From contig JADANN010000260.1 of NCBI GenBank assembly GCA_018806985.1, forward strand, positions 1-64,000: a stretch of DNA of 64,000 bases, in the 5' to 3' direction. The stretch comes from Angiostrongylus vasorum. Taxonomy: Eukaryota > Nematoda > Chromadorea > Rhabditida > Metastrongylidae. The notes under the pieces were generated by a model. The model did no database searches. It had not been told where the DNA came from and worked only from the letters and a program-made list of their open reading frames with translations. Positions 46,084-56,640 of this stretch are shown here, piece after piece. Each line of letters begins with the position of its first letter. The first letter of the stretch is position 1. Position numbers and translations under genes: made by a program.

Positions 46084-46180
<97 letters not shown>

Positions 46181-47874
46181 TAAATATGCAGATATATACA
46201 CATATGTACATATTTGGCATACACATATATAGTTGATCTCTACAAATTCATTATGAATAGACAACAGTGGAATGAAACCCAAAAATATGTAAGCTATGGG
46301 TAAACTTCTTATATCGCTGCCATTCACAGAAATACTTCACAATATTACGGTCCACGACAATAGATTCCCACTTATCGTCGGACGAAGCACGAACGACAGG
46401 TGTTGGCTGATTTTTCTCCTCTGGATGCGGAGCTGCGACAGATGCTTGGAAATGTTTTCACTAGGCTAGAAAAAAAATATGACAACTATTTAGGAATACT
46501 TTGAACTATTATTCAATATAAAAGAAAGTCTTAATAAAGACCCATAGATGGAGTGTTGCTCCATACACCTAAAGAGATAAACGAGCAAGAAATAACCTTC
46601 ATAATAAGAATGTTCGCTTTGGTTTTCCTCCTTTTCATCTGGATTTCCAGTATATAGAGTGAGTTCGTCCTCCGAAAAAAAGATTACTCCGATTATGCCT
46701 CTTCGGCATCACACTCAACATCAAAAACCTGAAGTAATCAGGTTCAATAGATGGCAACACAAGCAAGGAGAGGTAATTTGAAGATCTGGAGCGCTATCGT
46801 CCTCATACAGGATTCATCCTTGCATTGCAATCACTAATACTTCGACAGACGAACACGTCTCAATTCCAAATTCCTCTATGACCTGCACATTGTTCACATT
46901 TCAGATCTATGTAGCTACTACTTATCCCATTGTTTAAAGAAAGCATATGCCATCACATTTAACGTGTACTGCAAGACGCAAGTACCTTACGACTCATTCA
47001 GACCAATCTAGCTCAGATATGGTAATATAGTTCAGTTATGGTAAACAAAGACATTGAAAATACGAAAATGACAAAGAACAGGCTGGATAACTCGTTACGT
47101 CAGAGATCTGTCCTACCTTTAGATAGACGTAGTAGGAAGTTTTTATTCAGTAAGAGTTAAATATCAGAACAACGACAACTATGTCAATCGTAGACCACAA
47201 ATGAGTGGTTTGACTCAAATATATGGATGATGACATAAAAACGAATAAGCACATGAACAATATACCTTTTCTTCTCTTATCTGCTTCCTTTCGCTGACTG
47301 ACTTCAATAACTAAAGCTTTCAGTGGAGGTGCAGTTGACGTATGAATAGCATCAACAAATCCACAACTTGCCCACAGGGTACGACCATTTCCGTCTCGAA
47401 ATCCGCTTCCAGCTTCTGCTGAACAGGTAGCACATAAAATTGATAAATTTCGTCACTACAGTTAGACATGTATGGAAGGATAAAACATGTGATGCCATAT
47501 ACAAAAAGCATGACATTATCAAAAAGCTCCCCTCATTCTTCCTTTCCTTCACTTCCTTCTTCTTTCCCGATTTCAGTTTCCACTTGTACTTCTCATGGGC
47601 ATGGTCGCGAAGCTTGCGAGCATTCTCAACACGTACCTAAAATCGAAAATTAAGCATAGAACATAGTGTTTCATTTAATAAGCAAAGAAGAAAATGATCA
47701 GCTGTCCTTTTCGAACCCTACTTCGTCATCGTTTCCACTAAACAAATAAAATATTATAGTAATGATAGCAGCCAGACCATACGAGAACACTTGAAAGTGC
47801 AAACGGATCCAACGTCTTTGATATTTCACCGGCCAATACTGAAACAGACATCGACGGCGAACGCGTACGCCGAT
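43315..47874 (-). CDS. Candidate multi-exon gene (or relic), minus strand, unidentified
   Basis: Several minus-strand segments have splice signals plus open, protein-like frames. In transcript order: 47874-47698 (after TTTGTTTCAG; a run with [19 protein letters not shown], a probable membrane segment, then stop); 47636-about 47530 (after [28 protein letters not shown]); 47418-47266 (after [29 protein letters not shown] to [10 protein letters not shown], then GTATAT); 46882-46818 (after [22 protein letters not shown]); about 46463-46255 ([33 protein letters not shown]); 44991-44882 (after [29 protein letters not shown], then GTTAGT); 43626-43564 (after [26 protein letters not shown], then GTGAGT); 43462-43315 (after TTTTCTAG, to a stop). 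I do not recognise the product and cannot confirm one continuous frame; the first segment ends in a stop, so more than one gene or a decayed gene is possible. Family A and a long (TA)n tract lie in between. Confidence 0.35.
45250..45640 (+). repeat. Interspersed repeat family A, copy 5
   Basis: Same orientation as at 270-690, with ACTTACTTATTTACTTAC at its left edge; lies in an intron-like part of the candidate minus-strand locus. Confidence 0.75.
46084..46180. repeat. Long (TA)n microsatellite
   Basis: About 90 bp of uninterrupted TA, flanked by CA/TA-rich sequence. Frames that translate as Tyr-Ile repeats are artefacts. Confidence 0.95.
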
Positions 47875-47982
47875 CTGAAACAAAAAGTGACTCATGGACA
47901 ATCCTACAGTAGATCACCCTAAACAAATATCGATATTACTCAAATGTGAAGGACGATTCATTAACCACATAAATGCTGACCG

Positions 47983-48435
47983 ATGACGAAAGAACAGGGA
48001 AAAAAAGATCTGGGTGATCAATCAATCTGTGGTGCTAAACAAAGAAGTCTCGACAACGAGACTGAGGTTTCAAACAACATCGACATGCGATTACAGAAAA
48101 TGTGTGTTTCTGAGGTAACTGGATTTGCTGTCTGGTTCTTGTTTTTTCGCCAAGGTGCAGAAAGTACGCGGCTGAGTATACAGGACACCAATTTGACTTT
48201 TCGAGACTTTGGATATAACGAGACCAACAAACCGTCGCCTAGAATAGAAGAAATCTTGTTGTTAACAACCTTGTATCCACTCAAGAAAGAAACATTCATC
48301 GGGATAATTGACTTTAATGGCCGTCACGCGAAATCACCGAAGAATCGCATCGCCTACGATCGCCCAAAACTAAACGAAGACTTTTTTCTAATACAGCAGA
48401 CACCTAGATACATTCCAGATGATGTTTCACAATAA
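47983..48435 (+). other. 150-codon ORF, doubtful
   Basis: Starts at ATG and contains RDFGYNETNKPSPRIEEILL and LKKETFIGIIDFNGRHAKS. No family, signal or splice support. The opposite strand has an equally plausible exon (after TTCTATTCTAG at about 48240: RRFVGLVISKVSKSQIGVLY), which would agree with the minus-strand locus next door. At most one is real. Confidence 0.25.
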
Positions 48436-48494
48436 TAACAACATTTATTTGTGGCAAAAAAGACCACCAATAATCGAAGACGAACTGGCCCGGA

Positions 48495-48870
48495 GGACAA
48501 CGAGACAGGTGACGCCGTGCGCGGTGTACGCAACGGAAGACGTCACTCGGCTTGCGCGACATGGCGGTGAGCGCGGAATGAGACGACGGAATGCGTCGTG
48601 CGTTAGAGGTGACCTGTTATACACAAGTGGGCCTTGGTTCGATCCTGCATCTTGGACTCAAGACCTCCATCCGTACGGGGTCGGCAGAATGGCTACCATA
48701 CTTGGCTGGGCGGATTCCAGTATTGACTCGATGCATCGGTAGGCCACCGCAAATCAAGGTGTAGGCCAGGTATGCATTCGACCACCTTTAGCGACGCTTA
48801 ATGAAGACGAATGCATGGCGAATCTCTCAGGCATTGATAAACGCCGAGAACTTCATCCTTCATCTTTTAT
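48495..48870. repeat. tRNA-like palindromic element
   Basis: Interior with TGGCGGTGAGCGCGGAATGA and TTGGTTCGATCCTGCA (box B-like), then the right end with CATCGGTAGGCCACCGCAAA, TTCGACCACCTTTAGCGACG and TCTCAGGCATTGATAAACGC. Confidence 0.6.
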
Positions 48871-49560
48871 TGTGGCTGCTAAAGTGATTGCTGTTAATGC
48901 GCTCGCAAACCTTATTTTATCGCTTACTGTCGCTAGTTCGAAGGTCTTGAATGTTGTCCTCTTGGCGCTTTCTGGCCAGTAGTAGGATCATGGTTTCCAT
49001 GGACTCGCTATTTCCACCACTACAATCGAAAAAAATTCTGAGTACATATATGCGTTAATATGAAGTGACTTAGGTTTTATTTCGAACCGAAACGCGCCAT
49101 GGAACAGCTGCGAGTTTCTGTAGTGTTGAAAGCCGTCCACATGTCTGCTGCAGGATTCCCAAGAAGTTCCTTTTCTTCAGAATTTATCAGCAATGTCGAT
49201 GCTAAAAATCTTTCAGTTGTACTATGAATACTGTTGAGCCACTCCATCTGAGATCACTGTGAGAGAAAGCCTTCCTACAATTCGGGTCAGGTTTTAGCGT
49301 TCTTGCCACCTTTTCTTGCATTGCTGCGCTAAAGAGCAAACTAAGTGACAGCGAGCATAAAAATACTAGCCATTAACCACTCTGTAACATTTAGTCATAA
49401 AAAAAGAAATCTTCGTAACTTTTAAGAAAGATTCCTGGAAAAAAGAGCGTTAGTGCTTAAGCAAATTCAATGAAATAAGGGATAGAGTACCACTTCTCCT
49501 CCCGCAGAACGTCGAGTGATTCGAGGCGCTGCTAGATAATTTTAAAAGAGAGCATATCGC
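48870..49560. other. No supported gene
   Basis: Spacer between repeats; nothing recognised. Confidence 0.4.
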
Positions 49561-49589
49561 AATGTCGAGACCCTCTACTTAGGACTTTG

Positions 49590-50110
49590 TTTAATGTAAT
49601 TATAGAATGGTGATATTCTGATTGTCATATTTTCATATAGTTCACCAGTACCACGGATCTACCTCATATGAGGGATCCCGATAGCCAGTTAGTCGCGAGG
49701 CTACGTGGCGCGTCCCTAGGTGGCAGATAGGGGGGTAAATCGCGGACCAAAAGCGACCTTTGCTTCCCTGAGGCGCAAGTGGATCCAGGGGGATCGACTC
49801 CCTGTTTATGCTTCGCCGATTTGGCACACTCTTTCTGTACTTACGAGGCATATTCATGCACACGTGTGTGGGTGCGTTCTAGTTTATGCGGATTGTATTC
49901 TACGAGTCGGTTCCGCCAAAAGTCTGCAATCAAGTTACAGGGAAGTATATCGGGAGACGATTAGGAATCGCCTGCAGCAAATAAGCTCCATGCCCACTCT
50001 GGGACAGCCTGGCAAGCTATCCGTGAGTATATCCAGCCCCCCACGTTCAGATCCCAGCAAGCTATACTTGGATATTACAAACTAAATGCAGTAAAAGAAA
50101 CTAGCCTTAA
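49590..50110 (+). mobile_element. RTE fragments: small RT piece and 5' UTR
   Basis: 49590-49660 matches, in minus orientation, an RT piece of the RTE at 14620-14680 (ATAGAATGGTGATATTCTGA). From about 49755 to 50110 the + strand matches the RTE 5' leader as it appears reversed at 63710-64000 (GACAGCCTGGCAAGCTATCC; AAATAAGCTCCATGCCCACT). The endonuclease ORF does not follow; a PLE starts 100 bp later. Confidence 0.7.
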
Positions 50111-50226
50111 CCTAAATAAACCTATCAAGTAGCGGTTACCTGACAAAGTGGTACCGAAAGCCAAGTAACAAGAACATCCTCGTTCATTTCCTTTCTTCCC
50201 ACCCTTCACACACAAAGAGAGCGCTT

Positions 50227-50943
50227 GTGAGAAATATGTTTCGAACAGCCACCTCTGTGTGCACAATCAGGGAACTGAAGGAAGAATCGCGCGACTTGGC
50301 TCGGGAAATAGCCATCTCCAATGGCTACGAAATAGTAACCCCACGAGATAAGTTTAGAAGGAGAGCGACGCGCCCAAGCGAAACACTTGGCCAAAAGAAA
50401 GTCCCGTTTATGCTGCCCTTTATTAGCGATGAAGTAAGCGTAACGATTAAACGATGCTTAAGAAGGGCAGGTCTAGAGGAATCGATTGCGATAGTAGAAA
50501 TACCACTCGACACTCTTCGTCGTCAATTATTTTGTAACTGTCTGTATGATCGTCTATGGAAAACAGAAACTTGCGCAATTTGCCCTTTTGGCAAGGACGG
50601 TGATTGCATGAGTTCAGGTACGATATATCTGATCTCTTGTAATAATTGCGAAGATGAATATATTGGGGAAACGGGCAGAGCTTTATGTATCCGCATAAAA
50701 GAACACCTAGATGGCAAACGAAAACTAAGACAAAGTACCCCACTAGGCACGCATAGGATACAAAAGCACAGCGGGGACGATTTTGAAGGAAAAGTCAATA
50801 TCCTTGCGCAGGAGACTAGAACACCAGCGCGAAAACTTCTTGAGGCTTTTTGGATAAATGCCAAAAACCCTACAATGAATAGCAGAGATGAATGCCCAGA
50901 GGTCATACGCGACCTGACCCCATATGTTCGCATCAATTTCTGA
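50227..50943 (+). CDS. Penelope-like element ORF, C-terminal part with GIY-YIG endonuclease (intact frame)
   Basis: The longest clean protein in the window (238 codons). It is the C-terminal part of a Penelope-like retroelement polyprotein, which normally also carries a reverse transcriptase upstream (missing here). In order: a basic conserved stretch (ESRDLAREIAISNGYEIVTP); KVPFMLPFISDEVSVTIKR; LDTLRRQLFCNCLYDRLWKT; a Cys motif (CAICPFGKDGDC); then the GIY-YIG nuclease: IYLISCNNCEDEYIGETGRA, with Tyr-Ile-Gly and the catalytic Arg present, RIKEH, and GTHRIQKHSGDDFEGKVNIL; the tail has LLEAFWINAKNP. The 'GIY' position reads TIYLI, as in many PLEs. Annotated start is the first ATG, but the true ORF was probably longer: the RT part is replaced by an RTE 5' leader ending near 50110. 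A hammerhead-like motif follows at 51142-51174. Confidence 0.9.
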   Translation: MRNMFRTATSVCTIRELKEESRDLAREIAISNGYEIVTPRDKFRRRATRPSETLGQKKVPFMLPFISDEVSVTIKRCLRRAGLEESIAIVEIPLDTLRRQLFCNCLYDRLWKTETCAICPFGKDGDCMSSGTIYLISCNNCEDEYIGETGRALCIRIKEHLDGKRKLRQSTPLGTHRIQKHSGDDFEGKVNILAQETRTPARKLLEAFWINAKNPTMNSRDECPEVIRDLTPYVRINF

Positions 50944-51141
50944 TGTGGGATGGTGCAGTCATCAACCTTATGCGACTATAATCAGCTGTTCTAATCTTCC
51001 TCATTGGAAGGCACGTAAAAAAAAGCGGTGAGTTTTTTTCGAGAAGTTGTTGACCATGTAATTACCATAGTTTTTCGTCTTTTTGTAAGTGTCATTGAAG
51101 CGTTTGGCCTAGTAAATTGTATGTCAGTATACCCTTCCAGG

Positions 51142-51174
51142 CTCTGAAGAAGGCGATACTGCCGAAACGTCAGC
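51142..51174 (+). ncRNA. Hammerhead-like motif, core intact
   Basis: CTGAAGA, stem II from GGC/GCC around GATACT, CGAAAC, GTCAGC. About 200 bp past the stop of the PLE ORF, same strand. Confidence 0.6.
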
Positions 51175-51239
51175 TACTGTTGCATTGTATTGTGTTTTTC
51201 TATGGAAGTAAATGTATGCTGTTTAACAACCTCGCGATT

Positions 51240-51590
51240 GCTGAACAAGAAAACGACGCAAACGAGCCTTATTTCCCCGACCACGAAAGGGCCTCCGATT
51301 CGGCAGCGTTGCGTAGGACGAATACGGAGAGGCTGCCAAAATCTCAGGGCCATTCTTAGGTGCCTAAATCGCAAGGAATTGATGTGACGATCTGTACCTA
51401 CAATGCACGTATACCGGCATCTGGGTCCTCGATAGCAGACTCGATTATGTAAGCGAAAAGGATAAGGTACGACGTCATTGGGCAGGCCGAGGCGAGACCA
51501 CCCCACCCATTCAACGCCGTCTATCACACCGGGGAAGAACTGTTTCTCGGACCATGCTACAGTAGAGGGGTCGGTGGCATTGGCGTTCTC
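51240..51590 (+). mobile_element. RTE endonuclease N-terminal fragment
   Basis: Reads NEPYFPDHERASDSAALRRT, TICTYNAR, then KRIRYDVIGQAEARPPHPFN and YHTGEELFLGPCYSRGVGGI, matching the N-terminal endonuclease of the RTE at 16534. The frame then runs on, in register, into Asn/Thr codons of the microsatellite. Mirror copy at 59955-60290. Confidence 0.8.
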
Positions 51591-51790
51591 AACACCAACA
51601 ACAACAACAACAACAACACCAACAATACCAACAACCCTAACAACAACACCAACAACAACACTAACAACAACACCAACAAGCACACCAACACAACACCAGC
51701 ACACCAACAAGCACACCAACAAGCACACTAACAAGCACTAACAGCACACAACACCAGCAACAACACCAACAACAACAACAACAATAATTG
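51590..51790. repeat. (AAC)n / (ACC AAC)n microsatellite
   Basis: About 200 bp of CAACAACAACAAC with CACCAACAAGCACAC variants, between the RTE fragment and the inverted PLE. Confidence 0.95.
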
Positions 51791-51799
51791 ACATGCGAT

Positions 51800-53720
51800 C
51801 TGCTCAGCCAAACACTTTCATAACTCTACTTATATGACCTTATAAACTGATCTTTGTTTGCTGATGCGAGGTTGGTATAGGTTTTCGTTGTCGTTGTCGT
51901 TCTTCGGTTGTCAGTGTTGTTGGTCGATGGCTGACGTTTCGGCGATTTCGCTTTCCTCAGAGCTTGGAAGTATTTTATGTTAAAATACTTTAGTTATTCG
52001 ATAGAAAAAAAGCTAAAGTATTGATCAAGATCAAACTTTTAAGTAGATGGTGTGTTAGAATGCTATGGTCAAATGTAGTTCTACGCCATATTGAACTGAA
52101 AGGCTACTCACCGTGATGTTACGAGTGGGACTCGCCCACGCGATGTTCACGTGGGGTCGCGAGCAAGGCACACCTCGGGGTCAAAAATATCATTTTGAAA
52201 TAGGGCGCCAGGTCACGTGTGATGGTGAGGCATTCGTCTTTCCGGTTCGTCTTTGGATTTTTCAAATTTATCCAAAACGCCTCAAGAGTTTTGCGCGTTG
52301 ATGTTTTCGATTCCTGCGCTAGGATCCGCACAATCACTTCAAAATCATCGCGGTTGCGCTTTTGTGCTCTATGCGTAGAGGAGTGTTCTGACAAATTTTA
52401 GCTTTCCCATCTAGATGTTCTTTTATGCGGACACAAAGTGGTCTACCCGTTTCCCCAATATATTCCTCACCACATGCGTTTCATGAGATCGAGTATATTA
52501 TACATGAACTCATGCATTCCCCCGTCTCTCCCGTTAACACAGATCGTACAGTTTTCTGAGCTGAACAAACGATCAGAGACGATTGCGAACTAACTGACGG
52601 CGTAGGATATTGAGTGGGAAGTCAATAACGGCCACGTAATTTTCAACACCACCTTTTCTTAAGCATCTCTTATTGGCGTAACATATTTCCTTTGATATGA
52701 AGGGTAGCTTAAAATGGATCTTACTTACGTCCGAAGCATTGTTTTTAGGGAACTACCCTAGGTTTTTTGTCTAACTCTAGTGGCTTCTACTTTGTAGCCA
52801 TTAGAAATGGCTATTTTTCGTACCAGCTTTTCCGATTCCTTCCTTTCCTCTTCTCCTGTGCACACATTTCTAGCCGTACGATATATGTTTTTGATAAGTG
52901 CTTTTTTTGTCTGTGAAGGACGAGAGGAGAGGTAGTGAACTAGTAAGTTTTTACTACTTGGCTTACGATACCATTTTGTTATATAGCCACTTCCTGAGAG
53001 CTTTATTTGGATGTTTAAGAATGAAAGCTAGTTTTCGATTGGTTTTTCTCATGTAAATTTTATATACTGTGATTGTCGGTTTAACAATTCAAAGCACTCA
53101 TCCATCTGTTCTTGCGTGGAACAGACGATGAAGCAGTCGTCTATGTATCAACAGTAGAGTAAGGTGTAACGGCTCACAGCGCAAGAATATGAAAGGCGTT
53201 CGCGGGGAGTGAGTAAGAGGGAAGAATTGCTTGTAAAGTACCTGTGAGCAATGAAAGTATTCAACTTATTTTAACATCGCAACGTAATTACATAAGAATC
53301 CACGATAACAATGTATTAGTAATGCGAGAGCTAAGGATTTCAGTTAATATCATTACAACCTAAGCAAATGAGTTTGTAAAGAAAGATTAAGCAGGAGGGA
53401 AATGATGATGGAATGGCAACGGCGATCTCAAAGGCGTCGTCAGAAGCCAAATCACGGTGCTATGGGCGTGGCTACGTCCAAGAGAGTAGCGTTGCTCGTA
53501 GGGTCAAGGCTCGGTTCGCGGAGTTTAGTCCCCAAGCAATGAGACGTACTCAATAGCATGGCTGGTGGTTTGACTAATGGCTGCAAGATGCTGCGTCTAG
53601 TAGCGTCCCCGATGGCTAGAATGGGATGTGGATGTAGGGCACGTACGCAGGCGTTGTAGCAAATGCAGTCTCTATCGACTTATGGAATGTGTTTGCTAGG
53701 TAGATAGAGAATTCTCTCTC
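51800..53720 (-). mobile_element. Penelope-like element, longest copy, broken
   Basis: Minus strand, from RT to beyond the 3' end. Upstream palindrome (GATAGAGAATTCTC, 53705), a 3' splice-site-like TTGCTCACAG (53250), RT motif C with catalytic YIDDCF (near 53155), STQEQMDECFELLN, the RT end (HYLSSRPSQTKKALIK from about 52950), EEERKES-like and KIAISNGY, the Cys motif (CTICVNGRD-like, near 52560), GIY-YIG remnants (CGEEYIGETG-like, 52470), and the tail (SKTSTRKTLEAFWINLKNPK, 52330-52250). Frameshifts and stops are present. A hammerhead-like motif lies at 51929-51963. By eye about 90% identical to 58760-59880. Confidence 0.85.
51929..51963 (-). ncRNA. Hammerhead-like motif, core intact
   Basis: Minus strand: CTGAGGA, stem GCGAAATCGC, CGAAAC, GTCAGCC. 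About 180 bp beyond the PLE coding end, same strand as the PLE. Confidence 0.6.
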
Positions 53721-53949
53721 TGATAGAGGAATTCTTTATAGTCCCCCCACCACTAAAGGAGTGGGCTCTGAGGCAGCAGTTTTCTAGTGGAATAGTGTTG
53801 GTGCTTTTACGTCCGTATGTATGTTGTTCAGTCGCTGTCGTCGATCAGCGGGATTATCTTTGAGCGTGTTCCTCCAGTTATTAGGTGCATCGATTTGGTG
53901 TTGGCGACGTTTCCGTGGGAGTTCTGCCATATCTATATGAGAGGTCAGT

Positions 53950-54060
53950 GACTTCATGCCTTGGTTGACCCCAGTAATTACTGTATAGGCCAAATACAAA
54001 GCCAGATGTTTGACGCTTAGTCGAATGCAAAGCACACCTTCGAGGGGTGTCACTGTCTCG
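53950..54060. repeat. tRNA-like palindromic element, terminal piece
   Basis: Only an end-like segment (ACTGTATAGGCCAAATACAA, GACGCTTAGTCGAATGCAAA, CGAGGGGTGTCACTG), weakly similar to the family B end. Confidence 0.3.
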
Positions 54061-54198
54061 AACGCTTTATAACTTTAGTTTGCTACTTATTTTTAACCAG
54101 TAGTTTTTTTCGCCGATTAGTGGAAATATACCATATTAACCAAGAACACTCTAACATCCAGTATCATGGAATTTGTTTTCGAAATAAGAAACAGAAAA

Positions 54199-54429
54199 TT
54201 AACGAACGTCTCGTGTCTGTTTCGAGCAACGTCTGAATGCCAATACGTCGGTTAAGGATAGGTTGGCTAAGATGTCCTCGATGATGTGAAGCGGAAATCC
54301 GAGCAGCTGCCTCATATGCTCGGACTGCTTGCTCCTCTTGCCATCAAACGAAAGCGGCTCGCTCTTTTGAAGAAAAAACTGCTTTTTCGTTGTTTCGCAT
54401 ACCACACGCCTAGTCGACATCACCGGCAT
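54199..54429 (-). CDS. F-box domain exon or gene fragment
   Basis: A minus-strand frame from ATG (54427-54429), 76 residues. After a basic leader (MPVMSTRRVVCETTKKQFFL) it contains GFPLHIIEDILANLSLTDVL and FRRCSKQTRDVR, matching an F-box (Pro, Ile-Ile-x-x-Ile-Leu, Leu-Ser, Asp-hydrophobic-hydrophobic, Cys). F-box proteins recruit substrates to SCF ubiquitin ligases; nematodes have large fast-evolving families of about 300 residues. Here a stop follows the F-box, and no FBA/FTH-type substrate domain is seen downstream, so it is truncated, a pseudogene, or has an undetected further exon. Confidence 0.6.
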   Translation of the reverse strand: MPVMSTRRVVCETTKKQFFLQKSEPLSFDGKRSKQSEHMRQLLGFPLHIIEDILANLSLTDVLAFRRCSKQTRDVR

Positions 54430-54479
54430 CTATTATGTCTTCATGCCTACTACGAATTACTACTTATGACGATATGTTG

Positions 54480-55000
54480 TAAACGTTGATTTAAAAAATT
54501 CTGTTTGGCTGAAATCCATATTTTTAGCGCAAAAGAGAAGAAAGGATATTGCTCATATCTTATGAGCTAATGCACTTTGGTCACGAAATTCGGTAGTAGC
54601 TGAGCAAAGCGTATCACAGCATCAATTTTTTAACGTAGCAATCAATCCGTAACCGACCCATCAGTGCACAGCTGTACTTTATTATCAAGCATTCCGTCAG
54701 TACTGAAAGGCATCCCACAGATTGCTTCCAGTTGAGAGCAATCATATTTCAGGAGGTGAACTGTAGAAAAATCCTCACTTTTAACTAGCGAGCAACTGCG
54801 GTTTTTTTTTCGTCCTTCACTGTTCCCTCACTTTATTATCTTCCACATTTATCGATAAGCTCACCAATGAAGTCTTTCTGAAACAATTTTAACGACTTTT
54901 TTTGATCAAATTAGCCACTAAAGACCACATTACTTCTACTTTTTTTGTAATTTGTCTATCTGATTCGTATATTTCTGTTGGCTTCGTATTTATTTGGATA
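54480..55000. other. No supported gene
   Basis: AT-rich upstream flank of the F-box exon; no promoter element recognised. Confidence 0.4.
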
Positions 55001-55009
55001 CTCAGGTAC

Positions 55010-55395
55010 TTCGACGTCCTATCCTCACTGGTTGTCTGGGCCCCAGCATAATTTCTATTTTCCGGAGATTTTCTCGCTTAGCCATTGTGGTTCCCTGGAA
55101 TCCCGAGAACAGCCAGACTAAAGTCAGCCCCTAGTCACCACCACGAGCAGTCGCAATCCTTGTGGATCAGAGGGAGATTTGCCACCATGCGACTAATTTG
55201 ATACTAGGACGGTGGTCGGTCCCAGTACTGGTTTTCTCTTTGCTAGCCTTCCTGATGGAAACGCCGGACTCCTTCTCGGCACAGGAGACCTTGCTCGGTG
55301 GATGAATCCCCCGGTGTACATCGTAGCCCAACGCCCAGGAACACCTAATAGCCACGATGAGGCGGGGGAAACCGTTGGGAGGGTGTCGTATTTAT
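55010..55395 (+). repeat. Interspersed repeat family A, copy 6
   Basis: Same orientation as at 270-690: CTCACTGGTTGTCTGGGCCC, CTTGTGGATCAGAGGGAGAT, CTTCCTGATGGAAACGCCGG, CACGATGAGGCGGGGGAAAC. Confidence 0.8.
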
Positions 55396-55399
55396 TTCT

Positions 55400-56420
55400 T
55401 AAAATTTAATGGCTTAAAGTACTCACCTCATGCACGCGCTCCCTCTCACTCGATATGCTTTCAACATTATTTGCATCTCTATTCCATTCTCGAACTCCTT
55501 GCATTTTCCTATTCAATACCATCTCGCTTTTTTCTTCTACAGCAAAATTTTACATAACGAAATCATTTGAAAAGAAAAACCCAAGAAATAAGTTTAGAAC
55601 CCTGGGAAACACAACTCATCCATCGCTAAACACTCTCTGCAAAATACGTCGTTGACTTCAGCACAAACAAAACGAAACAACGATTGATTTTTTGGATTAA
55701 AAAGCCCATCTCGACAATCAACGTCTTTGAATATCAGTCAACGATCTGAGCTGAACTTCCAGTGAATAGAAAATTTTATTGAAGTTGGTTGCAACTCACA
55801 TTGAAGAAATAGGTAGAAGTAGCTGAATCTGAGAAACAGGTAGGCACTACGAGTTGTTGAATGTGAGGCTCACTTTGAAAACAGCACTCAAGAATGATTG
55901 GATACGAATGCGTTTATCTGTTATGTTATCCGATAAGTTCGTTAGCCTCTTATTTAGCTCTTAATCATAAGAGGAACGTTTCTCATTCAAAGTGCACTGT
56001 ATTCGATTTGCGATATCTTGTCTTCCATCAGTTTTCGATAACTGGAAAGTGAAACGTAGTTGCTCACGGTAATATCACCATATAAGTTAGTAAACTTGTA
56101 CAGAAAACGATTAGACAGTTGTTGTCGAGCCGTAGTACAGAGAGCTTACGGTCAGCCGGTAGGCAATGCGTTTTTATCTCCCAGTACATTAGGGATGATC
56201 AAAAAGTGTTCTGCTATTCATACGGGTCGGCACCCCCATCATCTATGAATCATGTGTGAGTCATCGTCTTTTATGTTGTTTCTTTTCCCACGTTAACACT
56301 CTCTGCGATGTGTTTTGTGTAATACTAGATGATTAGCTTTTAATCACATATCGTACCAGGCGTTATCATGAAACATTTACTTCTCGTAAAGCATAGTTTA
56401 CAAGAACAGAAAAGTGCAAA
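55400..56420. other. No supported gene
   Basis: AT-rich spacer; three short frames, none supported. Confidence 0.4.
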
Positions 56421-56429
56421 AAAACCGAC

Positions 56430-56640
56430 TTTCTATAAACCTCGGCATGGATGGTTGATATATTTATTTATATGACCTTATCAACTGAGCTTTAACTGAT
56501 GTGAGGCTGGTAGAGGTCTTCGTTGTCGTTGTCGTTGTTGCTGGTGTTGTTGGTCGATGGCTGACGTTTGGGCGATTTCGCCTTCCTCAGAGCCTGGACG
56601 TATTTTATATAAGAATACTTTAATTATTCAGTGGAAAAAA
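56430..56640 (-). mobile_element. Solo PLE terminal region
   Basis: AACCGACTTTCTATAAACCT, GTTGATATATTTATTTATAT, TGATGTGAGGCTGGTAGAGG, a (GTT)n run, and a hammerhead-like motif at 56559-56593. The order matches the PLE ends at 51.8 and 59.8 kb, but no PLE coding sequence is attached. Confidence 0.65.
56559..56593 (-). ncRNA. Hammerhead-like motif, perfect stem II but G12 changed
   Basis: Minus strand: CTGAGGA, GGCGAAATCGCC (perfect hairpin), then CAAAC in place of GAAAC, GTCAGCC. Confidence 0.5.

Noticed and set aside
46018..46327. Open frames of 60-93 codons reading Tyr-Ile repeats
   Set aside because: They are translations of the (TA)n microsatellite in several frames on both strands.
51174..51741. 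186-codon minus frame with Val-rich repeats and an 87-codon plus frame rich in Thr/Pro
   Set aside because: Shadows of the RTE fragment and the AAC microsatellite.
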